Source: Anadara kagoshimensis (lineage: Eukaryota; Mollusca; Bivalvia; Arcoida; Arcidae). Taken from it: DNA of 64,000 nucleotides. Positions 11,231-23,093 of the stretch are shown piece after piece. The position numbers were made by a program, and so were the translations under genes. A model generated the notes under the pieces. It did not search any database and was not told the origin of the DNA. It was given only the letters and a program-made list of their open reading frames with translations. Position 1 is the first letter of the stretch. Each line of letters starts with the position of its first letter. Location of the stretch: NCBI GenBank assembly GCA_021292105.1, contig CM037869.1:1258001-1322000 (forward strand), given 5' to 3'.

Positions 11231-11545
11231 AACAGTCCAACCTACCCTAAAGGCCACCTGTATATAAGGGCCACCTGCTTATATAGGCAGTAGAAATGAA
11301 TCCCAATTGTTCTTTATGCATATAATTTCAACCTGTATATAAGGGTCACCTGCTTATAAAGGCCAGTAGAATTTATCCCAATTGTTCTTTATTCATATTA
11401 TGTAAACCTGTATATAAAGCCACCTGCTTATAAAGGCCAGTAGAATTATATTCCATTTGTTCTTTATGCATATAATTTAAACCTGTATATAAAGGCCACT
11501 TTTACTGGTTCCCTTGGGTGGCCTTTATAGACAGGTTTTACTGTA
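11231..11545. mobile_element. MITE of the 'cctataaaggccacc' family, 315 bp
   Basis: The left end acagtccaacctaccctaaa and the right end tagacaggttttactgt are inverted copies bordered by TA (11231-11232, 11544-11545). The body is a diverged tandem repeat of about 85 bp with ggccacctgcttataaaggc and cccaattgttctttatgcat. Related segments lie at 42436-42590 and 44046-44345. Confidence 0.75.
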
Positions 11546-12061
11546 AATGAGGGAGAGGATTATTATTTATTATTTTCTAAACAAAGGTGTTGACAAAATT
11601 GTCAGTGCTAATTTTGATAAAATGCATTCAAAATAAGCACATAGCAATTAATTACGATGTGCTATTTTTGATTGCCTATATAGAATTCGAAATTATTCAT
11701 ATTTTGTCAACATGAGTATTAAAAATATGTTACTTTTAATAATAAAATTATAAATAAAACTTACGACATTACAGATAAGAATTCCCGGGAAATGTTCTTA
11801 CATGTTAACAGTCTTCTATAGAAGGTTGAACTAGGGGCGTCAGTATCCAAGTTAAGATATATGTTCACCAGTCAAAGACGATGGTATGCTTGTATGATTC
11901 AGTGGATTAACGTTTAGTTATAGTATAATAACTTAATGTTGTGTCTTTATAATCCTATGTGATGTCACTGGTGAATCTTTTGATGTAGTTTATAGTTGTA
12001 GGATGAGTATGTGTGAGTGGATGAGATCATGTGAAAAACAGTAGCAGAATCTGATTGATTT

Positions 12062-12106
12062 GTCCATTCATTCATTCATTCATTCATTCATTCATTCATT
12101 CATTCA
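12062..12106 (+). repeat. (CATT)n microsatellite
   Basis: About eleven units of cattcatt. The array directly abuts a SINE core fragment. Confidence 0.95.
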
Positions 12107-12175
12107 CTTGACGTCCCAGTCAACGTGTATTCGTTTATATCGAGTCAGCACCAGCTATAGGTGTTGTTAAAGAAA
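12107..12175 (-). mobile_element. SINE core fragment
   Basis: gacgtcccagtcaacgtg followed by ttatatcgagtcagcaccagctatagg matches the tail/core of the SINE at 50770-50990 (aacgtcccagtcaaa, ttatatcgagacgtcgccag). Only this end is preserved. Confidence 0.65.
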
Positions 12176-12362
12176 TTTATTCCAGTAAATATGCTCGTCG
12201 TTATTTTTTATTCAATCGAAACATCATCAGATATGTCAAGCTGAAAAACATACATCTTTGCAGTTCTAATGATGTGAAATATAGTTATGGTTATATGTCT
12301 ACTTCCAGTGAGTTTCTTAGAGCTCTTCCCAACACACAAACGGTCATTGATAGATACAGAAC

Positions 12363-12422
12363 TGTCACGTGCTGATTTTGAGATGCATTATTTTAAAAAC
12401 AATTCAAAATCAGCACGTGACA
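12363..12422. mobile_element. Minimal palindromic MITE, 60 bp
   Basis: tgtcacgtgctgattttgag and its reverse complement tcaaaatcagcacgtgaca flank an 18-20 bp centre containing gcattattttaa. Other members or fragments are at about 1670, 11625, 12940, 46470 and, as a head-to-tail pair, 56381-56503. Confidence 0.75.
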
Positions 12423-12719
12423 GAACGGATACTACTTTGACATGAAAAGAAAAACAACAGATATTACTACGATATATGTATTTTTTAACTTTACTTCTCC
12501 TTGATTGATATCGTGGCAGCTAATAAAGCTGCATAAGGTATTAAAAGCACAGAACCAATCCCTCTTATATATAATCTCTTACGAGTGATAGCGCAAAGTT
12601 GATTATGAAACTGTATCATTAAGTGCCAGTCTAGAGGTACCAAGTATCATAACGCATGGCAACTAAATAGCAAGCATTTGACAATATGTATTGTTTGATG
12701 TGTGTGTTCGGTATTATTG

Positions 12720-12845
12720 TTTCTTGTGTTTTACTATCGTGTGTTACTAGTATTTATGTCTTGTGTTTTACTATCGTGTGTTACTAGTATTTATGTCTTG
12801 TGTTTTACTATCGTGTGTTACTAGTATTTCTGTTTTGTGTTTTAA
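12720..12845 (+). repeat. 37-bp minisatellite, 3.3 copies
   Basis: tcttgtgttttactatcgtg repeats at 12722, 12759 and 12796. A decayed fourth copy follows. Confidence 0.9.
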
Positions 12846-13615
12846 TTCTGTATATGCCCCTTGTTCTTTTGGTGTTTTTGAGGTTATTTCTGTTATTACC
12901 AGGTACGTCATGCGTTACTTTTTAATTTTTGTGAAATAATGCATTCATAAGTGGCACGTGTCATTATTTTGTCATAATTTTCTGTGCCTGGAGTTTTCAA
13001 CGGCATCATCTCTACTGCTAAGCATGTTTTCTTAGTGTTCATTTGCTTTCTTATGCCCTGTTCTTGGTGGCTCTGACTATTGCCAAATGCATGTTATTTA
13101 GTTACAACTGTCCACATATAGTAACATCTCATTATTATTTATTTGATACAGTTAAATAGTTCTTGTAGAAGTCATATGAATATTTGTGGTTATTCAAATA
13201 CTGTTAAATTGTAAAAACATCTATTTATAGCCAGAGATCTGTATGCGTATTATAATTTGAGGTTTGGTGGGTAAAGTGGACCAATATCCGGTCACTGTGT
13301 TATATTGGTACAGAGTTTTATAACGCTCTTATCACGTCGGAAATATTCCCACATAATTCAAACCATGTACTTATATATAATTATAGTTAATATATATTAT
13401 TACTAGTAGACTCTAGACTCAAATATGTTTGATTTTTATATGAACATATTGTAATAGAACGGGTCATATGTGTACAACTAGTGCAAATGGAGTGAAATGA
13501 AGCATTGGTGTTACACGCCTAAGTCAAGATTGTTTCACTTGTATTTTATGAAAAAGGTCAGGGTCAATTTTAATATGGTATACATGTAGGAAGCCGGATT
13601 GTTCGGAGAAAACAG
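12846..13615. other. Non-coding stretch
   Basis: A fragment at 12935-12985 (aataatgcattcataagtgg then cacgtgtcat) belongs to the 60-bp MITE family. No gene is supported. Confidence 0.4.
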
Positions 13616-13619
13616 CTGA

Positions 13620-13745
13620 TCTTCGGTAAGCGAATCAACAAACTTTCAGACGCTAGGATCTGTACAGAGTGGGATTCAGACCTATATTGAGATGCTGTGA
13701 TCCGTTAGCATGGACATTGAACCACTTGACCATCGAGGCCCCAAT
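13620..13745 (-). mobile_element. tRNA-like SINE head (minus strand)
   Basis: The minus strand reads ggggcctcgatggtcaagtg (A-box part) and, after about 45 nt, taggtctgaatcccactctg (B box). The spacing suits a tRNA-derived promoter. The head does not resemble those at 5785 or 8225 closely, so it may be a different SINE family or a decayed tRNA pseudogene. Confidence 0.55.
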
Positions 13746-13819
13746 TGCAAATTTAGTGCTCAAGATGAAAATATATGTGGTCTGGAGCGATTTTACGTGT
13801 TTTTATAAGCAAATTGTGA

Positions 13820-14140
13820 TTTTAATAAAATGACAGGATATTTGTTGTGGATGAAGGCGCTCACGTTTATGTACAGTGTTTGGTCTCAGGAAATGAGAAC
13901 AATATTTGTCTTTTAATTAGATTCCTATAATAAACAGTATAGGGTAGCCAGGCTTAACACGGCCAACATAGGCATTTATCGCGAAGACCGTTTTAGTTAA
14001 ATGAAATGACAAGGTACTAGTTGTGGAGGAAGGCGCTCACGTTACTGTGTTTGATCTCAAGAAATGAGAGCAATATATCTTTGATTAAATTCTTTTAATA
14101 CAGTATAGGATATCAAAGCTTAACACTGCCTACATGATGG
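13820..14140 (+). repeat. Diverged tandem duplication, about 160 bp
   Basis: The blocks at about 13826-13970 and 14003-14135 share ggaaggcgctcacgtt-type and ctcaagaaatgagagcaata-type segments in the same order, with many substitutions and small gaps. Confidence 0.65.
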
Positions 14141-15265
14141 TCGTTTTGGATTTTAATGAGCAAGTGTTTTGACCTAGTATTCAAGTGCTATCGAGATAAT
14201 TCTGGATGTATGTACTTGTGTAAGCTAGGTTTCTAACTGACTGTTACAACAAAAAGATTAAGTAAAAAGTCCTATTTTATGTTACAGCCATCTGGATAAA
14301 TTAAGTTGACATAACGTGATTAAACGAAACAAGTCGTAAGATAAAACACACATGTCCCCTTTAGCTAACAACGGCACTTCCTAACATACACTACAACCCT
14401 GTCGAAAGTTTAACACTTAGCTAACGCATTAGTAAAATACATGTCGACCCCTCGTTAGCTATGTATCTCGGCAGCTTTACGGCAGATACTTTTTTCCTCG
14501 GGGAGTTTCCCAGCCATTTGCTAGTCATACCTCTGCCACTTTAAAGCCGAGCTTAGATTCCTTTTTGTTAGCTTGGTGGTAAACTATTGACAAGCCTGCA
14601 ATGTACTTCCTAAAACATATCTACAAACTAGCCGATATCATTAATTAATAATTGTGTGGTAACGCCTGTCGTCTTACGTAACAAGTTAAATATTCAAACT
14701 GTGTACGTCATTAAGGTGCTTTTTTGACATGACGAAAACCAGGTTTTGTACCCGTGACCCGGACGTCTAGTATTTCTGTTAATGAGCAGGCATTGTTGCG
14801 GTTCAGCTGCTCATGTCGTGCCTAGGTACGACCCTCTAGTATCACAAAACAATAATATTTTTAGTATAGTATCAATGACGTGCTCAGTTTAATTAGAGGA
14901 CCAGATTGTGGACCAAGGCGTCTGGTATATTTACTGAACAGCATTTCTCTCGAAGATTTTGGTGCGGCTAAAATATAAAACTTAAAGTTGAAAGTTAAAA
15001 ACAATGTCAAGCTTGGGTATGAAAGGCTAGACCGTATACTCATGACCCGCAATTATTTTGGTCTAAATTCAATATAATACTAGTAGCGTGTAACGAATAA
15101 ATTTGGAAATGTCAATATACTGTTTAGAATTCTAATTCAATTAATTACTCAATACATATGATATACGGGTTATTGCAATTTAGATGAAAAGGATATGTTG
15201 ACCTTGAAAGTTCACCAGAATTATACCAAGACCACAAAAGTGCGGTTAAGGTTTCTTCGATTGTA
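14141..15265. other. Non-coding stretch
   Basis: gtcgaaagtttaacacttag at about 14402 matches a motif near 9035. Otherwise nothing is recognised, and no exon with paired splice sites was found. Confidence 0.4.
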
Positions 15266-15270
15266 TATAG

Positions 15271-16281
15271 GCTATATGGGTAAGATGTTAGAATAAAGAA
15301 AAAGCATGGTATGTACATCTATTGCTATATGGGTAAGATGTTAGCATTAAGAAAAAGCATGGTATGTACATCTATTGCTATATGGGTAAGATGTTAGCAT
15401 TAAGAAAAAGCATGGTATGTACATCTATTGCTATATGGGTAAGATGTTAGCATTAAGAAAAAGCATGGTATGTACATCTATTGCTATATGGGTAAGATGT
15501 TAGCATTAAGAAAAAGCATGGTATGTACATCTATTGCTATATGGGTAAGATGTTAGCATTAAGAAAAAGCATGGTATGTACATCTATTGCTATATGGGTA
15601 AGATGTTAGCATTAAGAAAAAGCATGGTATGTACATCTATTGCTATATGGGTAAGATGTTAGCATTAAGAAAAAGCATGGTATGTACATCTATTGCTATA
15701 TGGGTAAGATGTTAGCATTAAGAAAAAGCATGGTATGTACATCTATTGCTATATGGGTAAGATGTTAGCATTAAGAAAAAAGCATGGTATGTACATCTAT
15801 TGCTATATGGGTAAGATGTTAGCATTAAGAAAAAGCATGGTATGTACATCTATTGCTATATGGGTAAGATGTTAGCATTAAGAAAAAGCATGGTATGTAC
15901 ATCTATTGCTATATGGGTAAGATGTTAGCATTAAGAAAAAGCATGGTATGTACATCTATTGCTATATGGGTAAGATGTTAGCATTAAGAAAAAGCATGGT
16001 ATGTACATCTATTGCTATATGGGTAAGATGTTAGCATTAAGAAAAAGCATGGTATGTACATCTATTGCTATATGGGTAAGATGTTAGCATTAAGAAAAAG
16101 CATGGTATGTACATCTATTGCTATATGGGTAAGATGTTAGCATTAAGAAAAAGCATGGTATGTACATCTATTGCTATATGGGTAAGATGTTAGCATTAAG
16201 AAAAAGCATGGTATGTACATCTATTGCTATATGGGTAAGATGTTAGCATTAAGAAAAAGCATGGTATGTACATCTATTGCA
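15271..16281 (+). repeat. 53-bp minisatellite, 19 nearly identical copies
   Basis: The unit gctatatgggtaagatgtta is repeated every 53 bp from 15271 to about 16280. The first unit differs at two bases (gaataaag) and one central unit has an extra A. The rest appear identical, which points to recent expansion or active homogenisation. Each unit holds ATGGGTAAGATG, a weaker donor-like motif. Confidence 0.97.
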
Positions 16282-16387
16282 TTAAAACTTTTGCTAATCA
16301 ATCATAATAAGCTGGCTCAAGTATATAGTTGTGGGCAAACAACTGAAGTTTAAGGGTGCTATAGTGCCATTTTGGTATGTTTCACTT

Positions 16388-16510
16388 GTTCAGATGCCAT
16401 ATACCATTTCTTGCATTTAATCATAATTGCATTAAAAATGGTATATGACTATTAACTACTGTCATATACCATTTTTTGAATGTATTTTATGAAAAAAATG
16501 GTACACGATA
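16388..16510. mobile_element. Paired hairpin MITE (atataccatttttt family)
   Basis: Two palindromes lie head to tail. The first runs from gccatataccatttc to aaaatggtatatgac. The second runs from gtcatataccattttttgaa to aaaaaaatggtacacga. The same two-unit arrangement is seen at 42101-42218 and 50268-50413. Confidence 0.75.
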
Positions 16511-19160
16511 CAGAGATACAACAACATTGTACAATATGCATAATGTTGTCCATGAACGTATGACTTTTATTAGTCAATCCCATTTTGTCTGATGAAATGA
16601 TCACTAATACTGTTGAAATCATGTACTACTTTACATTTTTACAATGTATGGTGTGTTTATGTGACAATACAATCTGCTTATGCATGCGTCATGTTTGTTA
16701 AGGTTTTCACTTTCTTTCAAACATACATATTTATATGACAGGAAATACACTCGTTTTGCCATATTGATAGATTTTCAATTTTCTGAATGAAATATTAAAA
16801 TTATTATACGACAATTTATAAATATTTCATTCAGAACATTAAACCATTTATAAAATGATGGTTTAGTGCGAAAATTTCAGCAAAAGTTGTGATAGTGTAA
16901 ATAATTTCAATATAATAGACTTTTATTATATCAGTTTTCAATGGCTTGCTTGGTTGGATGCTTCTATTTGCGTCAAGATACTATAAAATTCTATTAATTC
17001 GTGAATTCACTCAAGCTCATGTGGTGTGTGAATATGTCAAATTATGCACTTCTGAAGACTTGTACAAATGTTGCGAAAGAAGAGGTGTTGGTTTAATAAG
17101 ACAATAAGGCCTACTTTTATATTACATGTTCTTTTAAGCGACCCTCTGATTATAAAATATTCTAAAATGGTTAAGATCCCAAACGAGTTTTTAGATTTTA
17201 TTTTCACATAACTAGTAAATCCCGTTAGGTTGTCTTTTTATTTTTAATTCGTTCTAACCTAAAGGTGGTATATACATAGGATAGTACATACATAATATTT
17301 GGCAATTTGCGACACGCTTCTACATTGTTCAAATATGAATACATGAAAGCTCACTGTAGATGTTCATTGAATGATCAGAAAAACAGGATTGGTTATTGCT
17401 TTGTATTTATTTATTTATTTATTGTTTTGTTTAGGTTGATTTTAGGTTCAAAACATGTCATTCTTTTATGAACATTTTGTATTATTTTGATTCCACGTAC
17501 ACTCGTGTTAATTTCCATGTTTATCATGTATAGATAGCGTGATAACCCCCCCATCCGACTAAATAAAAACATGTAACCAATACCCCCCTTCTGAAGTAAC
17601 AACTGATCGACCCCTGTCACTGTGGTTATAAACCTTTAGTGTAGAACTTTTAAGTTTGATTTAAAAATAAAGACTCTTGTGTTGTAAACATCTTGTATAT
17701 TTGCCATACCATTGTTATAAAATTTTATTATTGTAATTTTATTTCATACAATAAATACCGTGATTATTTCAATGTCATTGTTCTAAGTTTGTTTGACCTA
17801 TGACCCACTTATATACATCGTCTTATTTCATTCTGGTGATGTTAAACTATCAAACAAAAAATCTTCCAAATTTCGGTGTATTTTTTCTGTTATGGGCTAT
17901 GAGTCGCCATTACAAAAATCAGCAATACACTAATTTACCTGTTATATAAAGTATATGCACATACGTTTAACGTACCGGTATATAGAGATGACAGAATTGT
18001 TACAAATTCAAGATTTCAGAAACCCTTACCTTTTCTCTGATGTTCTATCTGTAGTTCCGCTTGTTATGAATTCCATGTGTAAACTTCTGTTCTTAAATAT
18101 ATATCCAGAAATGTAATTTAATTAAATGTAATGTACAACACACAATGCGTATTTATGATTTATTTATGCATGCGGTGTCGGTTTCATTCTTAACCATTAA
18201 GACATTATGACACACCTCCGAGTTAGCGTGTGATATGAGGCGTATTAAGGAGACACCGAAACGCTTAAACAATGTAAGAGGATTAGAAAGTGAATTTAAA
18301 CTAATTTACTTTGGTTTGTTTAAATAATTTTAAAAGAAGTCCGGGTTCGTTATTTACCCAAATTGAAAAAGAATTATTTAAACCGTTAAAGTTTGAATTT
18401 TTTATTTTATTTAGACTTAACGAACGTTAAGATATGTGCTTTAAATAAATATCCTAATTGTGACATATTTGAAGTTTTTGAATGATCTGGATTTCCTCAA
18501 TGAGTGTTAATTACAGTGTGTATTTTTTGATGATGTATATATTTCACTGTTCCGGTAACAATACCCAACTATTATTGTCATATATAGTTCCTGGTTTAGT
18601 GTTGTCTTTTTATCATTGTTTTTATCATTTTGCTATTTTTAGCTTTTACAACTACAATGTGTTTAAATAGTAAACATTTTTTCTTAAATTGATAGTGGTG
18701 TGACCAATCGCGTGGTTAAATCTGTGGTTTATATTGAAACATTTACACTTTTTAACCAAAAATTTCAACTTTTTTAAGTATCGACGGATTACCCTCAAAT
18801 AAAATTATCTTTATTGGTTAGACAGCCACGCAATGGCCAATGAATAGTTAAATACCAGATTATGTTACTGGCTGGAATTTTATAAGGTAGGTTTATGAAA
18901 AAGGCGTTTGGAGAAATTCTTACCTCATCTCAAACATGAAATACATTCAAAATAGTAAGAGACGTGATACTGAAATACTTAAAAATATTAGATGTATACA
19001 GACTGTCAGAATTTACAATACAGTGTAACACATAACACAATCAGAAATACATTGGGCAGACATAGGACACTATTTACAATCTACTGTCAGCGCCAGTGAA
19101 TTACATGGATTTTTTTCCATGGAAAATCAAATAAATCTAAATAAAAATTTATATTATTGA
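16511..19160. other. Long AT-rich non-coding stretch
   Basis: No supported exon. A block at 16760-16870 resembles the AT-rich inverted repeat at 3249-3352. A short (TTTA)n run lies at 17405-17422. Confidence 0.4.
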
Positions 19161-19464
19161 CTTACTTGTGCCTAGTCGCAACTGAAAATCTGTATGCGCA
19201 TCTGCTATTGTCATAAAGGATTTCTGTAGAAAGGAAAATGTTGGCGCTATGGGGAGTTCATATGGCGAAAATGACGATGTATACACCGGAAATGATGTCC
19301 TTGGTGACGTCTTACGCCATATGCGCAACAGGCTAGGGTCCGTCATTTGTCTGTTTTTTCAACATGTTAAATCCATAGCGCCAAGGTCTTACTCTGTGCA
19401 GAAATATTCTACGCTAATCACAGATGCACATACAGATTTTCTGTTATGACTAGGTACAAGTAAG
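19161..19464. mobile_element. Foldback element, 304 bp
   Basis: cttacttgtgcctagtcgca at 19161 is mirrored by the reverse complement ending gactaggtacaagtaag at 19464. The inverted similarity continues inward for about 100 bp per arm (cgccaac/ttggcgct near the middle). TGA borders both ends and may be a 3-bp target duplication. The two open frames on opposite strands, ending in similar peptides with DAHTDF, are the two arms read through. Confidence 0.8.
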
Positions 19465-19675
19465 TGATTAATATATTATCAATTTTATTCAGATTTATTT
19501 GGTTTTCTACAGAAATAAAGCATTATTCACAACCAGACCGACACCGACAGTAAGTATAAACCATACATTCCCTCTATAGATCCACTGATTGTAGGCTTCG
19601 TCTGAAAACTGTATATCGATATAAGCCAAAAGAAACACACTTATCCAAAAAGCAATCTCAAAGCAACATAAAGCT
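19465..19675. other. Non-coding stretch
   Basis: Nothing is recognised between the foldback element and the next dispersed repeat. Confidence 0.35.
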
Positions 19676-19679
19676 TTGA

Positions 19680-19890
19680 AATTTACAAGTTAGCTTAAAC
19701 ACGTGAACTTCCACCAGGGAAGTAAGGCCGGGTGTTCCGAAAGGTAAGAAAATCCTGTTAGCTACACCCCCCACGTTTGTAATCAAATTTAGTAAAAAAA
19801 AAAAAAAAAAAAGAACATGGAACTATAGGACGTCAAATATATCCAGGGCAATCCTGGACACAGAGTCATCAAACTTATCAACAATACTGT
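19680..19890 (-). mobile_element. Dispersed repeat, 'caggaggtgctta' family (minus), with poly-A tract
   Basis: acacgtgaacttccaccagg, ggtgttccgaaaggtaag and tgttagctacacc are reverse complements of the family motifs. An 18-19 A tract follows at 19796. Then tatatccagggcaatcctgg matches the reverse complement of 24185-24215 (attgccctggatata), so the family extends beyond its conserved head. Confidence 0.7.
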
Positions 19891-21240
19891 GATGACGGCC
19901 ATAAAACTTTTTGAGGGACTTGATAAGCCTACAAACTAACTCCATGTTTTATTACACTGTGGCAGCTTTAATTTTAAAGAAGTTATGAAATTACAAAAAA
20001 TCTAATAAACGATAATAATAAACGATAAGCCTGGTTTTCGCTTGGCGCACCTCATATATTGTTAGATTTAACATTGCACTACCGCATTAATACAAGCAAT
20101 ACTTTTATTGTTTTTATTCATTCTTTATTATAATACTCAAAACAATAGTACACCCTTTCTGTCACCAATTCACCAATAATTTACATTTATAACTATCAAA
20201 CACGTACATACAGCGGTTCATATTCAAATAACATAAATAAATTAAGAAAGGACATAAATGTAATTTTACATGTACAATACAAGAGCTGAAATCATCTGAA
20301 GAACACAACCATTTACATTGAATCACAATACAATACAATACAACACAACATAACCTTCCACAGTTCAACATCTTGTAAGTCTCGTAAGAAAAGACTTCAT
20401 TATATAACTAACTTAAAGTCAAGGCGATACATTCCTTATTTTCAATACTTTCTTATCAACAAAAACTAAAATCTTAAAATGTTTGCACCACAACCGCAAT
20501 GCTTTACGCTGAGACATTAGCAATGCAACCTACACTGCATAAGACGGCCTATTTTTACGATCAAATTTTAAACAGTTTTTACCTAGGACATGTTAAGCTT
20601 TGGATATTAATCTATATTGGTGCGAGTTGCTGAGTATAGCTTGGTCCTGAGCGTTATTTTATTCATGCAGATAATTAAGTGAGTGTTACATCGACTCAAG
20701 GAACAGCCAACCAACAGGTCACAAACAAACAACCCATTAACAAATTAAATATATGATTTGTTATTCTCAGGAAAGGTTCGGGTAAACTGATTTTAGTCAT
20801 GTTAAAATTCAAATTATCAGCATGTTCACGTGATGTACTGTCCAATAATACACACAAAACTCGTCATGCATTTTCAAACAGTTATTCACTCGGTGATACC
20901 TCCACCTCGTGATTTATTCCGCCGCATCTTATATTTCGGTCCGTGCATTATTGGAAATAAAGCACGTTTAGTTTTATTCTTTCTTAAGCAAAATATATAT
21001 ATCTGCGCTTAATATGTCGACTTTGGAATTACTAGTATAAACAAACCATGGGTGATTGACCTCTAATGAAGAGAAACTACCTGTGAATGACCATGGTCCT
21101 AGAATTATGGTGACGTCAGTCGTTCACGTAATAAGACAATGACCTATAGGTAAATGGCTACATCTCTTCGTTTATCTCTTAACAATCTAAACGTTTCTAT
21201 AAATGTAACACGTTTTGAAGTACCACAATCAATTTCTTTT
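19891..21240. other. Non-coding stretch
   Basis: AT-rich, with short acaataca repeats at about 20325-20350. No exon is supported. Confidence 0.4.
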
Positions 21241-21246
21241 ATGTTT

Positions 21247-21525
21247 TTATACCCCCCAAACTAGTTTGCGGGGGTATATAGGAATCACCATGTCTGTCTG
21301 TCCGTCTGCATGTCTGTCCGTGTAAAATCGTGTCCGGGCCATATCTCATCAATGCTTTGGAAGACTCTCATGCAACTTCACATGAATAATCTTCATAGTC
21401 CAGAGGTGTGTCATGACCTTGAAAAAGGTCATATCAAAAAGGTCAAGGTCACGGGAAAACTTATAATATAAGGGACGGGGGTATTTGGCTCTCAATGCCG
21501 TCAAGGGACAGTTCTAGCTGTGTTT
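21247..21525 (+). mobile_element. Hairpin-headed dispersed element ('gcgggggtatata')
   Basis: It begins with the hairpin ataccccccaaactagtttg / cgggggtatata, then a ctgtctgtccgtctg pyrimidine stretch and a body with ggtcaaggtcacgg. The same head (ataccccccgcttaaaaagt, gggggtatatag, gtccgtccgtcc) is at 61052. Such elements are common in marine invertebrate genomes as far as I recall; I cannot name the superfamily. Confidence 0.65.
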
Positions 21526-21664
21526 TTTCTTTTATGAGTCTACCTCAATTTACCGGTAAACACCTTCATAATGCCAAATCCAGACTATTTTACTGTGTAC
21601 TAGTATTTCCCATCACGTGTCCCTGTTGAGGTTTCAATCCGGCCCCTCCGGGTGATAGTAGTAA

Positions 21665-22490
21665 GTAACCGACAATCAGGCTCAGATCCGACACATAGGA
21701 CACACCGACAATCAGGCTTAGATCCGACACATAGGACACACCGACAATCAGGCTTAGATCCGACATATAGGGCACACCGACAATCTGGTGCAGATTCGAC
21801 ACATAGGACACACCGACAATCAGGCTCAGATCCGACACATAGGACACACCGACAAACAGGCTTAGATCCGACATAAAGGGCACACCGACAATCTGGTGCA
21901 GATTCGACACATAGGACACACCGACAATCAGGCTCAGATCCGACATATAGGGCACACCGACAATCTGGTGCAGATCCGACACATAGGACACACCGACAAT
22001 CAGGCTCAGATCCGACACATAGGACACACCGACAATCAGGCTCAGATCCGACACATAGGACACACCGACAATCAGGCTTAGATCCGACACATAGGACACA
22101 CCGACAATCAGGCTTAGATCCGACATATAGGGCACACCGACAATCTGGTGCAGATTCGACACATAGGACACACCGACAATCAGGCTCAGATCCGACACAT
22201 AGGACACACCGACAATCAGGCTTAGATCCGACATATAGGGCACACCGACAATCTGGTGCAGATTCGACACATAGGACACACCGACAATCAGGCTCAGATC
22301 CGACATATAGGGCACACCGACAATCTGGTGCAGATCCGACACATAGGACACACCGACAATCAGGCTCAGATCCGACACATAGGACACACCGACAATCAGG
22401 CTCAGATCCGACACATAGGACACACCGACAATCAGGCTTAGATCCGACATATAAGGCACACCGACAATCAGGCTCAGATCCGACACATAT
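21665..22490. repeat. 36-bp minisatellite, about 23 copies, with a 360-bp higher-order repeat
   Basis: The unit gacaatcaggctcagatccg plus acacataggacacacc repeats every 36 bp. Variants (aatctggtgcagattcg, atatagggc) recur in the same order 360 bp apart: 21896-22081 matches 22256-22441. Ten units were therefore duplicated as a block. Because 36 is a multiple of three, several frames on both strands stay open (up to about 300 codons). These are artefacts of the period. The array lies about 600 bp beyond the stop codon of the 23094 gene. Confidence 0.95.
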
Positions 22491-22642
22491 ACAATTCAAA
22501 TAAGTGAACAACAACAGGCAATGTAATTCTTATATATAATCCAAAAAACTTTGTTTTCCTCTTTAACGGCGGGTTTGACGATTTGTCATTGCTGAAAAGT
22601 ATGAAATAACACAATCAAATCCGCTTCAACTAATCTCGTCCA

Positions 22643-22847
22643 ACAATGTGGTTCGCCGCTGTACCACGTGATCAATACCTCTTCACGTTTGTGCGAAACA
22701 TTTTGGAAAACGTCAACGTCACAAATTCCCGGAATGACGTCCTTTTCACGGGAAAACTTCATGTTATGCGATTCCATATCCATTGGAAATAAGTGTTCCG
22801 CACAGACGATTTAGGGTATCACGTGGTACAGCGGCGAACGCCATTGT
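22643..22847. mobile_element. MITE with 'gttcgccgctgtaccacgtga' ends, 205 bp
   Basis: acaatgtggttcgccgctgt at the left is the inverted partner of acagcggcgaacgccattgt at the right. Inner stems (taccacgtgat / atcacgtggta) extend the match. A second, more diverged copy is at 59936-60135 and shares the centre ttccatatccattggaaata. Confidence 0.85.
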
Positions 22848-23093
22848 AATAGAACAAAAATCCTTCGACAATCACATGATGGTTACATCAGATTGTCTCT
22901 GAATCCTCATAACACTTGACAAAATAAGAAACCATTCATAAACGTACCGGTCCATGTCGTAATCACAATGTCCAAATCAAAGTAAAAACTTTGAAAAACT
23001 AGCAAATTAATGTTTTGTATCATCAGATTTCCATAGAATCTTCAAAACCCTTTACAACTGAAAGTTTTATCAAATTTTCTCAGCTCCAGAAGA
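22848..23093 (-). other. 3' flank of the mucin-like gene
   Basis: Region just downstream of the stop codon on the minus strand. A fragment at 22945-23010 (ccggtccatgtcgtaatcac, caaagtaaaaactttgaaaa) matches the tail of the caggaggtgctta dispersed repeat. I found no clear AATAAA in the sense direction. Confidence 0.4.

Noticed and set aside
19149-19449. Two opposite-strand small proteins ending in similar peptides
   Set aside because: They are the two arms of the foldback element at 19161-19464, so the likeness follows from the inverted repeat.
21590-22514. Two overlapping minus-strand proteins of about 300 residues
   Set aside because: They are the 36-bp minisatellite read in two registers. 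There is no start context, splice signal or non-repeat domain.
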